This document shows positions 53,341 to 63,225 of a stretch of 64,000 bases of DNA, in pieces. Every line of letters starts with the position of its first letter. The first letter of the stretch is position 1. The notes under the pieces are model-generated. The model worked only from the letters and a program-made list of their open reading frames with translations, ran no database searches and was not told the origin of the DNA. Source of the stretch: Cardinalis cardinalis (lineage: Eukaryota; Chordata; Aves; Passeriformes; Cardinalidae); contig JACDOX010000009.1 in NCBI GenBank assembly GCA_014549065.1, positions 1,410,453 to 1,474,452 on the forward strand, given 5' to 3'. Position numbers and translations under genes: made by a program.

Positions 53341-55834
53341 ACCTGCTCTATTTGCCTGTTTCAGAAGGTTGGGTCAAATCCAGCCCAGAAACACACTCTA
53401 ACATGCTGCCCCTTTGGTGGAGGGACATGAACAGGTTACACAAGCTCTCTCAAACCCAAGCATTTAGCACAACTGATTGCTTAATGTTGACTGCAAGGAG
53501 TGCTAACTGAAGTTAAGTTTATTGGTTGGATGAAAAAAAAGAGAAGAGGAGAAAGCGGAGGAAGCCGTGATGAGACACAGCACCCAGCACTCACAGATAT
53601 TACTTTAGGGCAATGTTTTATGCTCATTTGTGAGAAGCCACAACCAAAAACAATCCTCATGTGTACTTTGCATGGCCTCTCTGCATACTTCTCCATAGAA
53701 AGCAAACTCATAGGTTCTTCTTGTTCCTGCTGTGATTATGCAATGCTCCAGTTTAGTAAATACAGCATCTGCCAATTGCACCGCATTAGCACTCCCAGCT
53801 CAGCCCTCATCAAACCTAAAAGTTGGATATAATTCCACACTGCTGGCAAGCTTGCAGCATTTCCTTGTACTGGATCATAAAGGCTCCCATCAAATTACCT
53901 TTGTTCCCTCTGTAGAGAGTCCTCTGGAGAGATTTCTTTAACCAAGGCCACCTTAAATTCCATTGGTATTCGTCTTCCTTAGGAAGCATGAACCACACTG
54001 GGAATGTCAAATACCAGTTACCCCAGCTGTGTTCTCAGACTAACAGACTGCAGCCTTGGTAAGTTTTGAAACTNGGAATGTTACAGATATTTCTTTTTCC
54101 CAGGGCTTTTAGAGTTACAAGCAGCAGAAATGTGCAGTAATTCACACAGTCCAATGAAACCATGGTGATTTTTATAAACAGCAGTGTCAAATGATGCTTT
54201 TATTTTTATTTTTATTAATATGAAATTTTTATCTTCTTTGTAGAGAAAAAACAGTAGGATTCAACAGAGTATGTGATAGCTGTATTTGGAGTACTTCAAA
54301 GCAAAGCAGCTTTCCAGGCACCATTGCATAGTAGCCCTGCAGGAAACACAAGTTTCAGGTCCAAAGCTCCATCTCCTGAGGCCTGTGCAGGTGTGGAGAC
54401 CTGCAGCACTGCTCCACCAAAATTTGCCAAAAAGTCCTTAATAAAAAATACTAAGGTCTGTGACTATTCTGCTCAGGAAGTCTCTCATCACCTGATATTA
54501 TGCATTTCTTCATCTACTTCCTTCATGGTCTCAGGATTCTCTTCCTTGAAAGGAAACAGTCCTCCTAAACTGTATTTTTAAGAGGAATCTGGTATTCAGT
54601 AAGGCAGTAGACGTCACAGGATTTTGCTCTAAATGGCCTGTACGTGTTGCTAATAAATTTTTCACCAGACAAAAAACTATTCCAAATTATAAGGACCTTC
54701 TCTTCATTTGACTTTGTTTACAGTGTAGAGAGATAGTGCCCCTGTTATTTACCATCAACTCCAAGTTACATGTCAGACAAAGCCAAACATCTGAGTCAAG
54801 TATTCGCTGGAGTTTAGGTGCCTGTATGAGGATATAAATTCTGAACAGGAATATTCAGAGCCAAACAAAACAATTTTTCCCAAGGGATTTTTAAACTTTC
54901 AATGAACTATNAGTATTGATCTTACTGTGGAAATGAGTTTCTGTAAAACTGAATTTAAGACCTAAGTCAACCTCACTATAGCCTTAAATTATCCACTATT
55001 TACAAGCAGTATTTCAAACCACTTTTTCAGAGGAAACNACAAAGAAAAAAACTACAAAAAAAAAAGAGGAAGAAGCAGTATGAAAGTTGAAAAAAAGAGA
55101 TGACTACTTTAGAGAGAAATCTTAGTAAAATATACATGATATGCAAATAGGATTTATTCTCAAATGTCACTAGGATTCTCCAACCCAATAGTCCTTGTTT
55201 ACGTATCAAGTACAAAAAAAACCCCAACAACTTAAAAGCAAGCAGAGAAAATATACCTAATATACATGTTGTCTAATCTCGTATTTCTTTTGCTACTTCT
55301 AAGATAAAAGCCAAAGGTCCTAAAGTTCAGTGATGAAAGTTTGGTCTCAATTATAGAATTTTTTTTAACAGGGTAAAATTCAGGCAATATCAAAATGTTA
55401 CTATTTCAGCAGTAGATAAATGATAGATAAACCCTCCTCAATAGCAATTTATCCTATAAAAATAATTTTACCCCTCCTCTGAATGCTGATGTCTGGAGAC
55501 AGCAGAAATCCAATGATTAAAAATTATATCAGGATTCCGGAACATACTTTGACATATTGTAATAAAAATTACAATAACAGCCTCCCAATTCTGACTGATG
55601 ACATTTGCAAAAGAATGTAACACTTTCAAGACTTTGTGGCAGCACTTCAACAGCNAGCCCTCACACAACTGGATGCCTTAATTGTTTCGTGAGCTTTCAA
55701 GAGACTGTCTGCTTCGCTTCACTTAATTAATGTCATATTCAGTTTGGCTACTGTAAAACACACATATACACAAACATGACGTTTAAGAACTACCATCCTG
55801 GATTTTTAACATTTTTGTCATCAAAAGGGACGTT
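53341..55834. other. Intronic stretch without recognised features
   Basis: No gene or named repeat was seen. The 110-codon plus frame at 53,500-53,832 has no recognised domain, and its purine-rich beginning (KKKRRGESGGS) reflects local composition. A purine-rich segment lies at about 55,036-55,100. Confidence 0.6.
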
Positions 55835-55856
55835 CTGTGCGGGCCCAGGGGCGGGT

Positions 55857-55920
55857 GGATGGATGGATGGATGGATGGATGGATGGATGGATGGATGGAT
55901 GGATGGATGGATGGATGGAT
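55857..55920 (+). repeat. (GGAT)16 microsatellite
   Basis: Sixteen perfect GGAT units. With a 4-base period and no stop in any phase, all six frames remain open, giving Asp-Gly-Trp-Met repeats on plus and Ser-Ile-His-Pro on minus. This creates several overlapping frames at 55,776-56,170 that should not be read as genes without transcript evidence. Confidence 0.98.
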
Positions 55921-55958
55921 TATGCTGGAAGGGAGCCGGGCCGTGCGCGGCCGCCGCG

Positions 55959-55972
55959 GCGCCCTCTGGCGG
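55959..55972 (-). promoter_or_regulatory. CTCF-binding motif, exact match to core consensus
   Basis: On the minus strand the 14 bases read CCGCCAGAGGGCGC. They satisfy every position of the vertebrate CTCF core consensus CCDSNAGRKGGCDS. CTCF sites set loop and insulator boundaries and are often found near promoters. The motif contains CpGs, so occupancy could be sensitive to methylation. Binding is inferred, not shown. Confidence 0.65.
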
Positions 55973-56041
55973 GCACAGCCCCGCTCCGGCCAGCGCAGCC
56001 TCAGCCTGGCACAAAGTCCGGGCTTGGAAACCCCCAGGGGC

Positions 56042-56053
56042 AGCCAGGTAAGT
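56042..56053 (+). other. Consensus 5' splice site on the plus strand
   Basis: The sequence AGCCAG|GTAAGT is an ideal vertebrate donor at the downstream edge of the GC-rich mini-island, oriented opposite to the putative PLXDC2 gene. A strong donor right after a CpG-rich block is the usual arrangement of a first exon. Chance matches to this motif also occur every few kilobases. Confidence 0.45.
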
Positions 56054-56060
56054 TCCGGCA

Positions 56061-57929
56061 TGCCTAGAAAATTATTTCACTTGGATTGGTCCGACTTGAT
56101 TTTCTGCGGTAAGATAATTCTAATGAGCTGGCAAAAAAAGCCTTTGCATTTTTTTTCCCACGTCTGCTGAAATCAGTGTATCCCTTTGGTAGCATCCTCA
56201 GAAATCCTCCCTGGCTCCAGGGCTTACTATAAGTTTCTATTTCTTGATACTGTTATTCCATTCATTTTCAATAAGGGGTTTGTTAGTGAGTATTTGACAA
56301 AAAGGTAAAAGTAGCATCCTCTTAAGAATTTGCAGCTACCTCAAATATTTATTCTTTAACTCTTTAAGGGTTTTATCTGAGCTGATCCAAAGAGATACAG
56401 TAGGTGCTAAATAAAGTAAAACCTTGAAACATCACTTTTTTCATTTTGACTCACAAAACCTGAAGCTGAATTTCTGGCTTTACATATTTTTTTCCTCTTC
56501 TCAGTGATTGGACACAGTCTATCATTGCCTTTTTCTTTTTTTTTTTTTTTTCTTTCCCAAATAGCTACAGTATTACAAACAAACAAGGAAATAAAACTCA
56601 GATTTTGAAAACAACATTTCATTATTATTGTAATAACATAGTTTTTTTTAAAATCAAGAACTATGGAAAAGATGCCAAAATTATAAACATCTAGATGTCA
56701 AAACTGACTTCAGATTGCCCATCTTGCTACTTGAAGAAAACAACTACTTGCTNTATTTTCTTCAGAATGTATTAAATATCAAAATAATATTTGCCTGATT
56801 AAAAACTCCTTCCTACTTCATAACACATTCAGGAAGACACAGGACATTATTAAATGATTTATGAATAGGCAATCCACTGGTAAACCTTCTATTTAGCACC
56901 TCCTGGTACAGAAATTGATGACTACTACAACTTAATAGCCTAAATCAGGGTTATGTGGTGTTTATTTGCCCACTGATATATTATACTTCATTTAGTCAGC
57001 ACTAATATTTTATTGGCTGNATACATTGGCTGAAAGATAATAAACTTCATGAGTTCAATCCACTACCACACAAGATTGCAATTCTCTTTTTCTAATATCA
57101 CCAATATCCTTCCCCCCCCCTTATAACTAACATTAGCAAATACCAACATTTGTTGCCTACAGCCCTGAGTGTAGCAACATGGGGTTGCAGCAGTACATGA
57201 AAACTCTCCTCCCGGCTTTTCCCTTCGGCCCCAAGTGACATGNGAGCCCCAGCAACCTGCTGAGCTACCCCGTCTTTTAGCAATTCCAAAACTCAGTGGT
57301 GGGCCCCTGCCTGGGAAACTCCCGCTCTGTCTAGCATATAATCTCGCTGGACATAAAAAAAACCGACCCAGTCTCTCTTGTTCGGGTCAGTTACACAGTG
57401 ACCACAAAACTTTTCACGCTTGTATCAAACCTTTAAGGAAAGGAGGAAGGGGCAGTTCTGTTGCACCAGGGAAGCCAGTAGGCGTGTTTCATCTATTAAT
57501 AATCTAGCTGGTATTTCGACTACACAGGCACAGCTTTTGAAAATACCTGTAAGCCAGAATCTGCTGCAGAAAGGTCCCCTGACACACAAACCCTACGACC
57601 TTTCTCACTACCCGCAAATGTGCCAAGATTTCCTTTAACAGCTTTCCCCTCCACAGCACAGGAATGCAGGACACAGAAGGCTTTAGTGATCCAAAGGGAA
57701 CCTCATGCTGTGGGAAACAGTGGCCCAAGAGAAAGCACTACAGGTGCTGTGTGTCACGCATTAACAGGTGTCTGCGAGAAGGACTGACAGGAGCACCCTG
57801 ACACTCGACGAGCAAAGTTAGTCAACAGAGCCTCTCGCTCCTAAGGAACAGGTCCCACAGTGCCTGGGGCTTCTTCCTTTATCTTTCTCCTTCTCTCAAC
57901 GCCCAGTTTCCAGGGAAGGCTGCAAGCTA
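56061..57929. other. Intronic stretch between mini-island and main CpG island
   Basis: AT-rich with a T/C tract at 56,528-56,556 and nine Cs near 57,112. GC content rises gradually from about 57.1 kb towards the island. No gene was recognised; the short frames at 57.2-57.7 kb have no known domain. Confidence 0.65.
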
Positions 57930-58041
57930 CTGACTTCCGCGGGGGAGGAGAGTGCCCGCTAGCTCTCCCAGGCAGGATCTGCAGGGAAACTTTGCCATCC
58001 CTCCACGGCTCGCTGCCGGGAGAGCTGGGGGCCCCCGGCGC

Positions 58042-58070
58042 GGGGGGCCGGGCGGGGGAGGCTGTCGGGG
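58042..58070 (+). other. Potential G-quadruplex in the downstream part of the CpG island
   Basis: The plus strand has runs of 6, 3, 5 and 4 G separated by loops of 2, 1 and 8 bases. This fits a canonical four-tract G-quadruplex. It lies about 475 bp inside the putative first intron, on the template strand for the minus-strand gene. Whether it folds is unknown. Confidence 0.5.
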
Positions 58071-58538
58071 CGTCTCTCCCGGGGCCTACGCGGGGCTCCG
58101 TCCCTCCCTTCCCGGTTCTCGAGGTGAGCCCCCCACGTCTCGTACACGGCTGGGAAGGAGGCTCCGGGGACCCCGCGGAGGGGCTGGGGAAGGGAACAGC
58201 ACCGGCTCCCAGTGATCGCGGGGCAGATTCATTAAAGGAGGAAAGTCCCGAATTCTCGTTAAAATAAGAAACGAAGTCATAGAGCGCTCTTTCCGGAGAA
58301 ATCAGGGTAGGGAAGGATGAGAAGCCGGGACCCCGGGCCTCTCCCGGGAGGAGGGGGAGCCAGCCCCGAACGGTGTTTGCCCTCCCGGGTACGGGCCCGT
58401 GCAGCGGCCGGCAGAGCCCACACGGCGGGGGCTGCGGAGCCGGCCCGGCCCCCGACCCCGGCCCGACCCCGCCCCGGCCGCGCTGCCCCGGGCTCGGCGG
58501 AGAACCCGGGCCGGCCCCGCCNGGCAGGTACCGGCCTC

Positions 58539-58546
58539 GCTTACCG
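58539..58546 (-). other. 5' splice site of exon 1
   Basis: On the minus strand the sequence reads CG|GTAAGC, with the intron GT at 58,544-58,543. The match to the GTRAGY donor consensus is good, and it is the first strong donor after the signal-peptide-like coding segment. It sets the exon end and the phase 1 junction. No matching acceptor with a recognisable second exon was found in the remaining 58 kb. Confidence 0.72.
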
Positions 58547-58653
58547 CGGCTCTGCCTCGGCGTCTCCCCGCCGGCGAGCTGGCAGCGCTCGCTCAGGCAC
58601 TGGAAAAGTAATAGAAATCCGGCGGCTAGTTTGCTNCTCCGCAGCCTCGCCAT
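58545..58653 (-). CDS. PLXDC2: First coding exon of a secreted/membrane protein, probable PLXDC2 (partial)
   Basis: Seen: an ATG at 58,653 has G at -3 and G at +4. It opens 36 codons plus one base, ending at a GGTAAGC donor, so the intron is phase 1. The peptide begins M-A-R-L-R, has a hydrophobic core at about residues 9-20 (LAAGFLLLFQCL), and then a Cys/Gln/Gly-containing stretch. This fits a cleavable signal peptide. One residue (codon 6) is ambiguous because of an N. Recalled family knowledge: PLXDC2 (TEM7R) is a single-pass type I membrane protein with a plexin-like (PSI) domain, described as a receptor for PEDF. Its mammalian N-terminus shares the pattern MAR....LAA.G..LL followed by Q.A.GK/E near residue 30, and the gene is several hundred kb long. 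Inferred: the exon sits in a CpG island, as a promoter-proximal exon should. The open frame continues past the donor to 57,841, but that part is GC-rich intron. Another secreted protein remains possible, because only 36 residues are available. Confidence 0.68.
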
Positions 58654-60231
58654 AGCACGGAGCCTGCCGAGACAACTCTCCGGGTGCGGGGTGCGCGCCG
58701 CTCCTCGTCGGTGCTGGGGAAGTCCGGGGGGCGGCGGAGAGCAGCCCTAGCAGGCGCCGAGCCGCCCTGTGCTCGGAGCAGCGCTCATACAGTGGGGCGG
58801 CAGGGACGAGCCGCGGGGCTGAGGGCGCTGCACCGGGTCTGGGGGGCGCTGGAAGGAGACGGGGTGGGCTCCGTGCCCCTAACTCGCGCGGTCGCGCTGC
58901 TCTCAGTCCAGCGGCATCACCGCTAGGGAAAACAAGCCCAGCCTCGCTGCGAAGTGCCAAACTCTTCCCTCCTCGCAGCCTGCTGATAGATTTTAGGAGA
59001 GCCACTGAGATCCTCCCTTCCTGGCTTGCCCCCACCCAGCTCCCTTCCCCCGCAGGGTGAGACAGGATGCCTGAGAGACGGAGCCTCTCCTCGGTGTACC
59101 GCTACCGACTAAACCCCTCCAAGAGAAACCAGCGGGGAAACGTTCCAGCCGGAGCCAGCGGACCGGCCCCGAGTACGGGGGGAGCAGGACCCGGAGGGCG
59201 GGCGGATGCGCCGCGGGAAAGGATGCGCGGGCGGCGGGGAGGCAGGCGGGGACGGACGAACAAGTTCTCTCTCTCTTTCGGGGCGGTTTCCGCGGCCGGC
59301 GGCGCTGGTGCGGGGCCGAGGGCAGCGGCGTGGGGCGGGCGCTCCCCCGGCCCGCAGCGCTGCCGCCGCCCCCGCCGCGCAAGTGCGGGCAGGGGGCTCG
59401 CCTGAGGCCGGTCCCGGCCGCCGCCTGGCTCTGCCCCCCGCCCCCTCCGCAGAGCGCGGTGGGGCGCAGGCGCCGGGGCTTCCCCGGCTCTCCCGCCGCT
59501 GCCGGCGGGGCCGCGCTCCGCACGGCGGTCCCGGGAGGCGCTGCCGGGCCGGGCACCTGGCCCCGGCACGGCTTCCGAGCGGGGCGGGTCGCTGCCCGGA
59601 CTGAGGCAGCCTCCGCTGCACGGCGAGGGCGGGGGGAGGGCGGCGGGCGGCGCGGAGAACCCCCAGGCCCGGCCGGAGCCCCGCGCTCCGCAGGACGGGG
59701 CGAGCCCGGCCCAACGCCGCCCGCTTGTTCGAAAGTTGCCGTGTAAACGTGCGTCAGTTTCGCGGATGACAACTGCAATAACGCCCAAACCCTCTGAATC
59801 CCGTTCCCCGCTCCCCTTCTCCCCCAGAATTTCCCTGTGTTTTCGAGTAATGCAGCCTCCCTTCACACAGACCCCTCCACCCCCTCCCTTTTATTTTCTA
59901 TTTCTTTTCGCAAACCAAGGAGTTGTTTATGTACACTCATCACTTCAAAAGTACAATGACTGGGAGGGCTCTCCCCTTCCAAAAAATTATTTTCATGCTT
60001 GATTAAACGCACCGTGAATAATTCCATCCCTCCATCCCCTCCATTAATCTGTGAACGACGGCACGGAGGCAGAAGCGAGCAGAGGGCACATCAATCAAAC
60101 CCAGGCAAGCGAAAGGGGCACCGGGGACCGGGCGGCGGCTTTTTACCAGTTCAGCAAACTGTGGAGCTGATAATCGGCTGAGCAACATGTAGAGAACCAT
60201 GAATGCATCAGCCTCTTAGCACTTGCTACCA

Positions 60232-60280
60232 AATAATTAAATTAATTAGGGTGAAAATTAAATTAATCAAATAAATAGGT
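60232..60280. promoter_or_regulatory. Cluster of TAATTA-type homeodomain core sites
   Basis: Two TAATTA palindromes (60,234-60,239 and 60,243-60,248) are followed by ATTAAATTAATCAAATAAAT within 50 bp, about 1.6 kb upstream of the ATG. TAATTA is the core site for many homeodomain proteins. Such strings are also common by chance in AT-rich DNA, so this is only a candidate. Confidence 0.3.
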
Positions 60281-63203
60281 CTAAGGAATGTCAAACATAG
60301 CAGATAACTAATACTTAATCACAAAAGAACAACCAGTAGCAAGACCGTGTTTTTCTTTAATTTACTGCTGCTCCTGAGATTAAGANTTCATCAGGTCCAT
60401 TGTAAGTGTCTTGCTCTTTAATCATTGATGTGTTTATGTGTAAATCAAAGCATAATACCCGTGGGTTTAAGAACTATATTTGAAGTATAAGCAGAAATAT
60501 TTTAAGTGTTTTCAATGTATATTAAAATATGATACTNGAGGGTATTATCAATAAGGTTTATATTTGAGTTTATAGTGGGCCTTTCTAGTTTCAAGCTTCT
60601 TGNACATACCCTTAAATAAAGCAAAAGCCATCCAAGTATTGCTAAAAATAACTGCAGAAAATACATTCTATATTCTCTGTATAAGAGAAAATACTGGAGA
60701 TTTTATGCATTGGGAATTTAATCCTTGCCTTGCTGAAGTCTGTGGGGATTCAGGGGGTGTTACTACCTTGTATACCAGGTGATCTGGATTATGCCACAGA
60801 CTTTTGTGCAGATTTGGTCAAGTTAGTATTAAAGCTATTCCTGCTTCTTAAACAAAAGATAAGATAGAGGTTTCTTCATGCTATTGGAATACATTTTTCC
60901 TTGGCAGTTGGTNAGGGTGCTCAGTTTATCCAAAGTATTGCTGAAGTTGCTGAGAGGATTGTTGAGCTTTTGGCCTTTACTGGAAAGGGTAGGGAGATAG
61001 ACTTAAAGAAGGGCTGACCACTCTTTCTGCTGTTTTTCAGCAAAACTGTTAGCTGAGAATAAGAACAATAAGGTCTGTTCTCATCTTCTTTTATACTTTT
61101 TTAAAAATAATAATAAAGATGAGATTATTGTAAAGTTANAGTAAATCTTAAAATACAAAAGATTTAAATGATTTGAAAAAAAAGTTTACATGTTGCTAAA
61201 TAAGTAATAATTTGTCAAGCCCCTTATGTATAGTATAGAAAAGCCTAAATGAGGACAAATAATTTTTTTCTTTTGTTATTTTCTTCTCAGTCCTATAGTT
61301 TCAGATTTAAATTCTTCATAGATACACTACAAAACCTGCATGCTGAAGAAAGGGAAGGATTAGCAAGAGACAGCTGAAGAGTGCAGTTGCAGATAAAAGT
61401 GTCAGCAACATACTAGGTCCCAGAGTCCTAATTTTCTGTGTTCTGTGTTGTTGTGGGACAGTTTTGCATTGTGTCTGCTGCAAGGTTAGCACAGAGTCAC
61501 AGCATTCAATACATCTTTTTCTCCAGAGAAAAAAACAAGCTGCATCCTCCAAAGAAGGCTGTATCCATTGTGCTTCTTGTGCTACAGAACAGAATTAGAA
61601 CAAGCTTATCTTGGTATAATTGTGTGTAAAAGTACAGACAAGACTTTTTATTGCACTGAGAAAAAGCCCGAGATAAAAGTCNATAATCAGTCTTACAGGG
61701 ATTAATGACCGTGTCATTGCTAGAAAGGCATTCATAACACAAAAGTTTATGCATTTGTTGTTACTTATAAAGCATAAGTAAAACTGAAAGAACAACTTCT
61801 TGAAGGTCTCTCAAGTGATGAGCTGTTTTTACTTGGAACACAGTGCCTGTGATAAGTTTTCGTTTCTCTTATGTGGTTTTACCATCACCATGGTTGCACA
61901 TTATCTCACCTCTCTAAGATAGATATCTTACAGTGGCATAAACAGCAATGGTTGCATAGAAATCAATTAGAACACTTCCACTTTCACCAGTCAAGAATAT
62001 GGCATTATAATTGCTCTTCCCGTGTAATCCATCCCTGTTTATAACATCAATCGCTCAGGAAAAAAGGGTGGGAACCTTCTCTCTGTTNATTGTGTTCTTC
62101 TGTCATACTGCTTGCAAGTGCCTGCTCTCACTTACATCCTTATTGCATTACTGATTCTGAAAAAACAGAGTTTTTAACATTTCTTTGTCTATTTTAACAT
62201 GTTCCCAGCTATTCTGCTTTGATAGTTATAAGAGAGGCACTTCTCAACTGCACTCCAGTGCTAGCCTGGATCAATAACTGCTTTTGCATTTGAGGAGTCA
62301 GGGGAGGATATCTCTGCTTAATTCGGGAAAAAGAAACAGGTAGAAATAGTTGCAGCTTTCCTGAGAGAGAGGAGAATATATCTATAGTCTCTTCCAAGAA
62401 GAAAAAANGGAGTTTTCCTGTTTGGTGAACTTGTACTTGCTGTTATTCTGCAAAGGATTGTGTCTGCATATTAATAGACAGACTACAACCACCAGTATTT
62501 TCTGCTGTAACTGAGTGATGTCTATCAAATAACCTACTTTCCCAACTGCAGAGAAAAAAAGATCTAGGTAATTAATTTTGGAGCCATAAATAAGACTTGA
62601 TCTGCTAGGAGTGGTCCCCACAGGGATAAAATGGATTATGGAACCCTTATGGAGCATGTAGTCCACAGCTTGATGTTCTGAGGATCACACATTGAAGCTG
62701 CACATGGCCTTTAATCCCTGGGGGTGAGTTTGCCACTGAGATTCACCTCCCTCCCTTTGGAGCTCTGTGCTGGTTAGGGCTCAAGAAGGTGATTTGTGTA
62801 GCTATTGGGAATTTGGCTGAGGCATTAGGCTTAGTATTGTCAAAAGGAGGTGTTAGAGCTGTGAACTTCGAGTGCTGCCCAGCTGGCAGCCGCCTTTGAT
62901 TTTGCCAGTTCAAAAGAGGAGCAGAGCATTTTAGTTGAATCACTAAAGGGCACTGCAAAACTCAGATGTTAAGCATGAGGCAGAGAGGCAGCTTCCTTGT
63001 TAAATAGGGAAATACAGCAACTTTCCAGAGAAGCTGCACTTTTAAACAAGCTTTTGCTTCTTTCCCTTTTCCTCTGGCTGGAAAAGCCTCAAGTCTCGTC
63101 ACTTAGCTTTATTTTCTGGGAAAAGCCCTGAGGTTCCCTTTCTGGTTAAGTCACATCCAGTAGGCTTCTGCTAGATCCCGTGTAACTCTCTGCGAGGTGC
63201 TAT

Positions 63204-63225
63204 ATGCAAATACATGAGTTTGCAT
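63204..63225. promoter_or_regulatory. Inverted pair of octamer (POU) motifs
   Basis: A perfect ATGCAAAT at 63,204-63,211 is followed eight bases later by TTTGCAT (7 of 8 of the inverted octamer) at 63,219-63,225. This arrangement could bind POU-domain factors as a pair. Function is not shown. Confidence 0.3.

Larger units (their letters stand above)
55835..56060. promoter_or_regulatory. Small intronic GC-rich island with GGAT array, CTCF motif and plus-strand splice donor
   Basis: A roughly 220-bp GC- and CpG-rich block stands alone in AT-rich intron, about 2.5 kb downstream of exon 1. It holds the GGAT array, then a segment with CCGGGCCGTGCGCGGCCGCC composition, a strong CTCF motif, and at its plus-strand end the donor CAG|GTAAGT (GT at 56,048). 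Inferred: it may be an insulator/CTCF element, the first exon of an antisense (plus-strand) transcript, or an alternative intragenic promoter. No transcript can be confirmed from sequence. Confidence 0.5.
1..58544 (-). other. PLXDC2: Putative first intron of PLXDC2 (5' portion, runs off the window)
   Basis: Everything downstream of the exon 1 donor on the minus strand is AT-rich, dense in stop codons and dotted with old CR1 fragments and simple repeats. No stretch shows a recognisable protein domain with splice sites. This is what a very long vertebrate first intron looks like. It depends on the PLXDC2 call; if that is wrong, the segment is still the first intron of, or sequence downstream of, whatever gene owns the exon. 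The second exon, expected to encode the acidic extracellular region before the plexin-like part, was looked for by eye and not found. Confidence 0.6.
57930..59745. promoter_or_regulatory. CpG island promoter
   Basis: GC content and CpG frequency rise sharply here against AT-rich flanks, and single-base Ns become rare. The island surrounds the minus-strand exon 1 and extends about 1.1 kb upstream of its ATG. That upstream part contains several GC-box-like Sp/KLF motifs, for example GGGCGGGCGG near 59,197, GGGGCGGGC at 59,332-59,340 and GGGGCGGG at 59,581-59,588. No convincing TATA box is visible, as expected for a dispersed CpG-island promoter. The transcription start cannot be placed from sequence alone; about 58.7-59.6 kb is likely. 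Several long overlapping frames on both strands here are effects of high GC content, not genes. Confidence 0.85.

Noticed and set aside
56528..56556. Poly(A) tail of a minus-strand processed pseudogene
   Set aside because: The T/C tract has no recognisable coding sequence on its plus-strand right side and no target duplication that I can see.
57841..58653. 270-codon minus frame reading through exon 1 into the CpG island
   Set aside because: Only the first 36 codons look like protein. A consensus donor ends the exon, and the rest is Pro/Gly/Arg-rich translation of GC-rich intron.
58801..58855. Additional CTCF sites within the CpG island (GAGGGCGC and GGGGGGCGC strings)
   Set aside because: Each fails about three of the 14 consensus positions, including the central A, so they are probably GC-rich background.
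58541..59035. 164-codon minus frame overlapping the exon 1 start, as a possible upstream ORF
   Set aside because: It begins with GTG at 59,035, not ATG, is out of frame with the exon, and has the composition of a GC-rich artefact.
58993..59866. Overlapping 200-260 codon frames on the minus strand upstream of exon 1
   Set aside because: Several frames are open at once on both strands because of high GC and few stops. Composition is Ala/Pro/Arg/Gly without domains.
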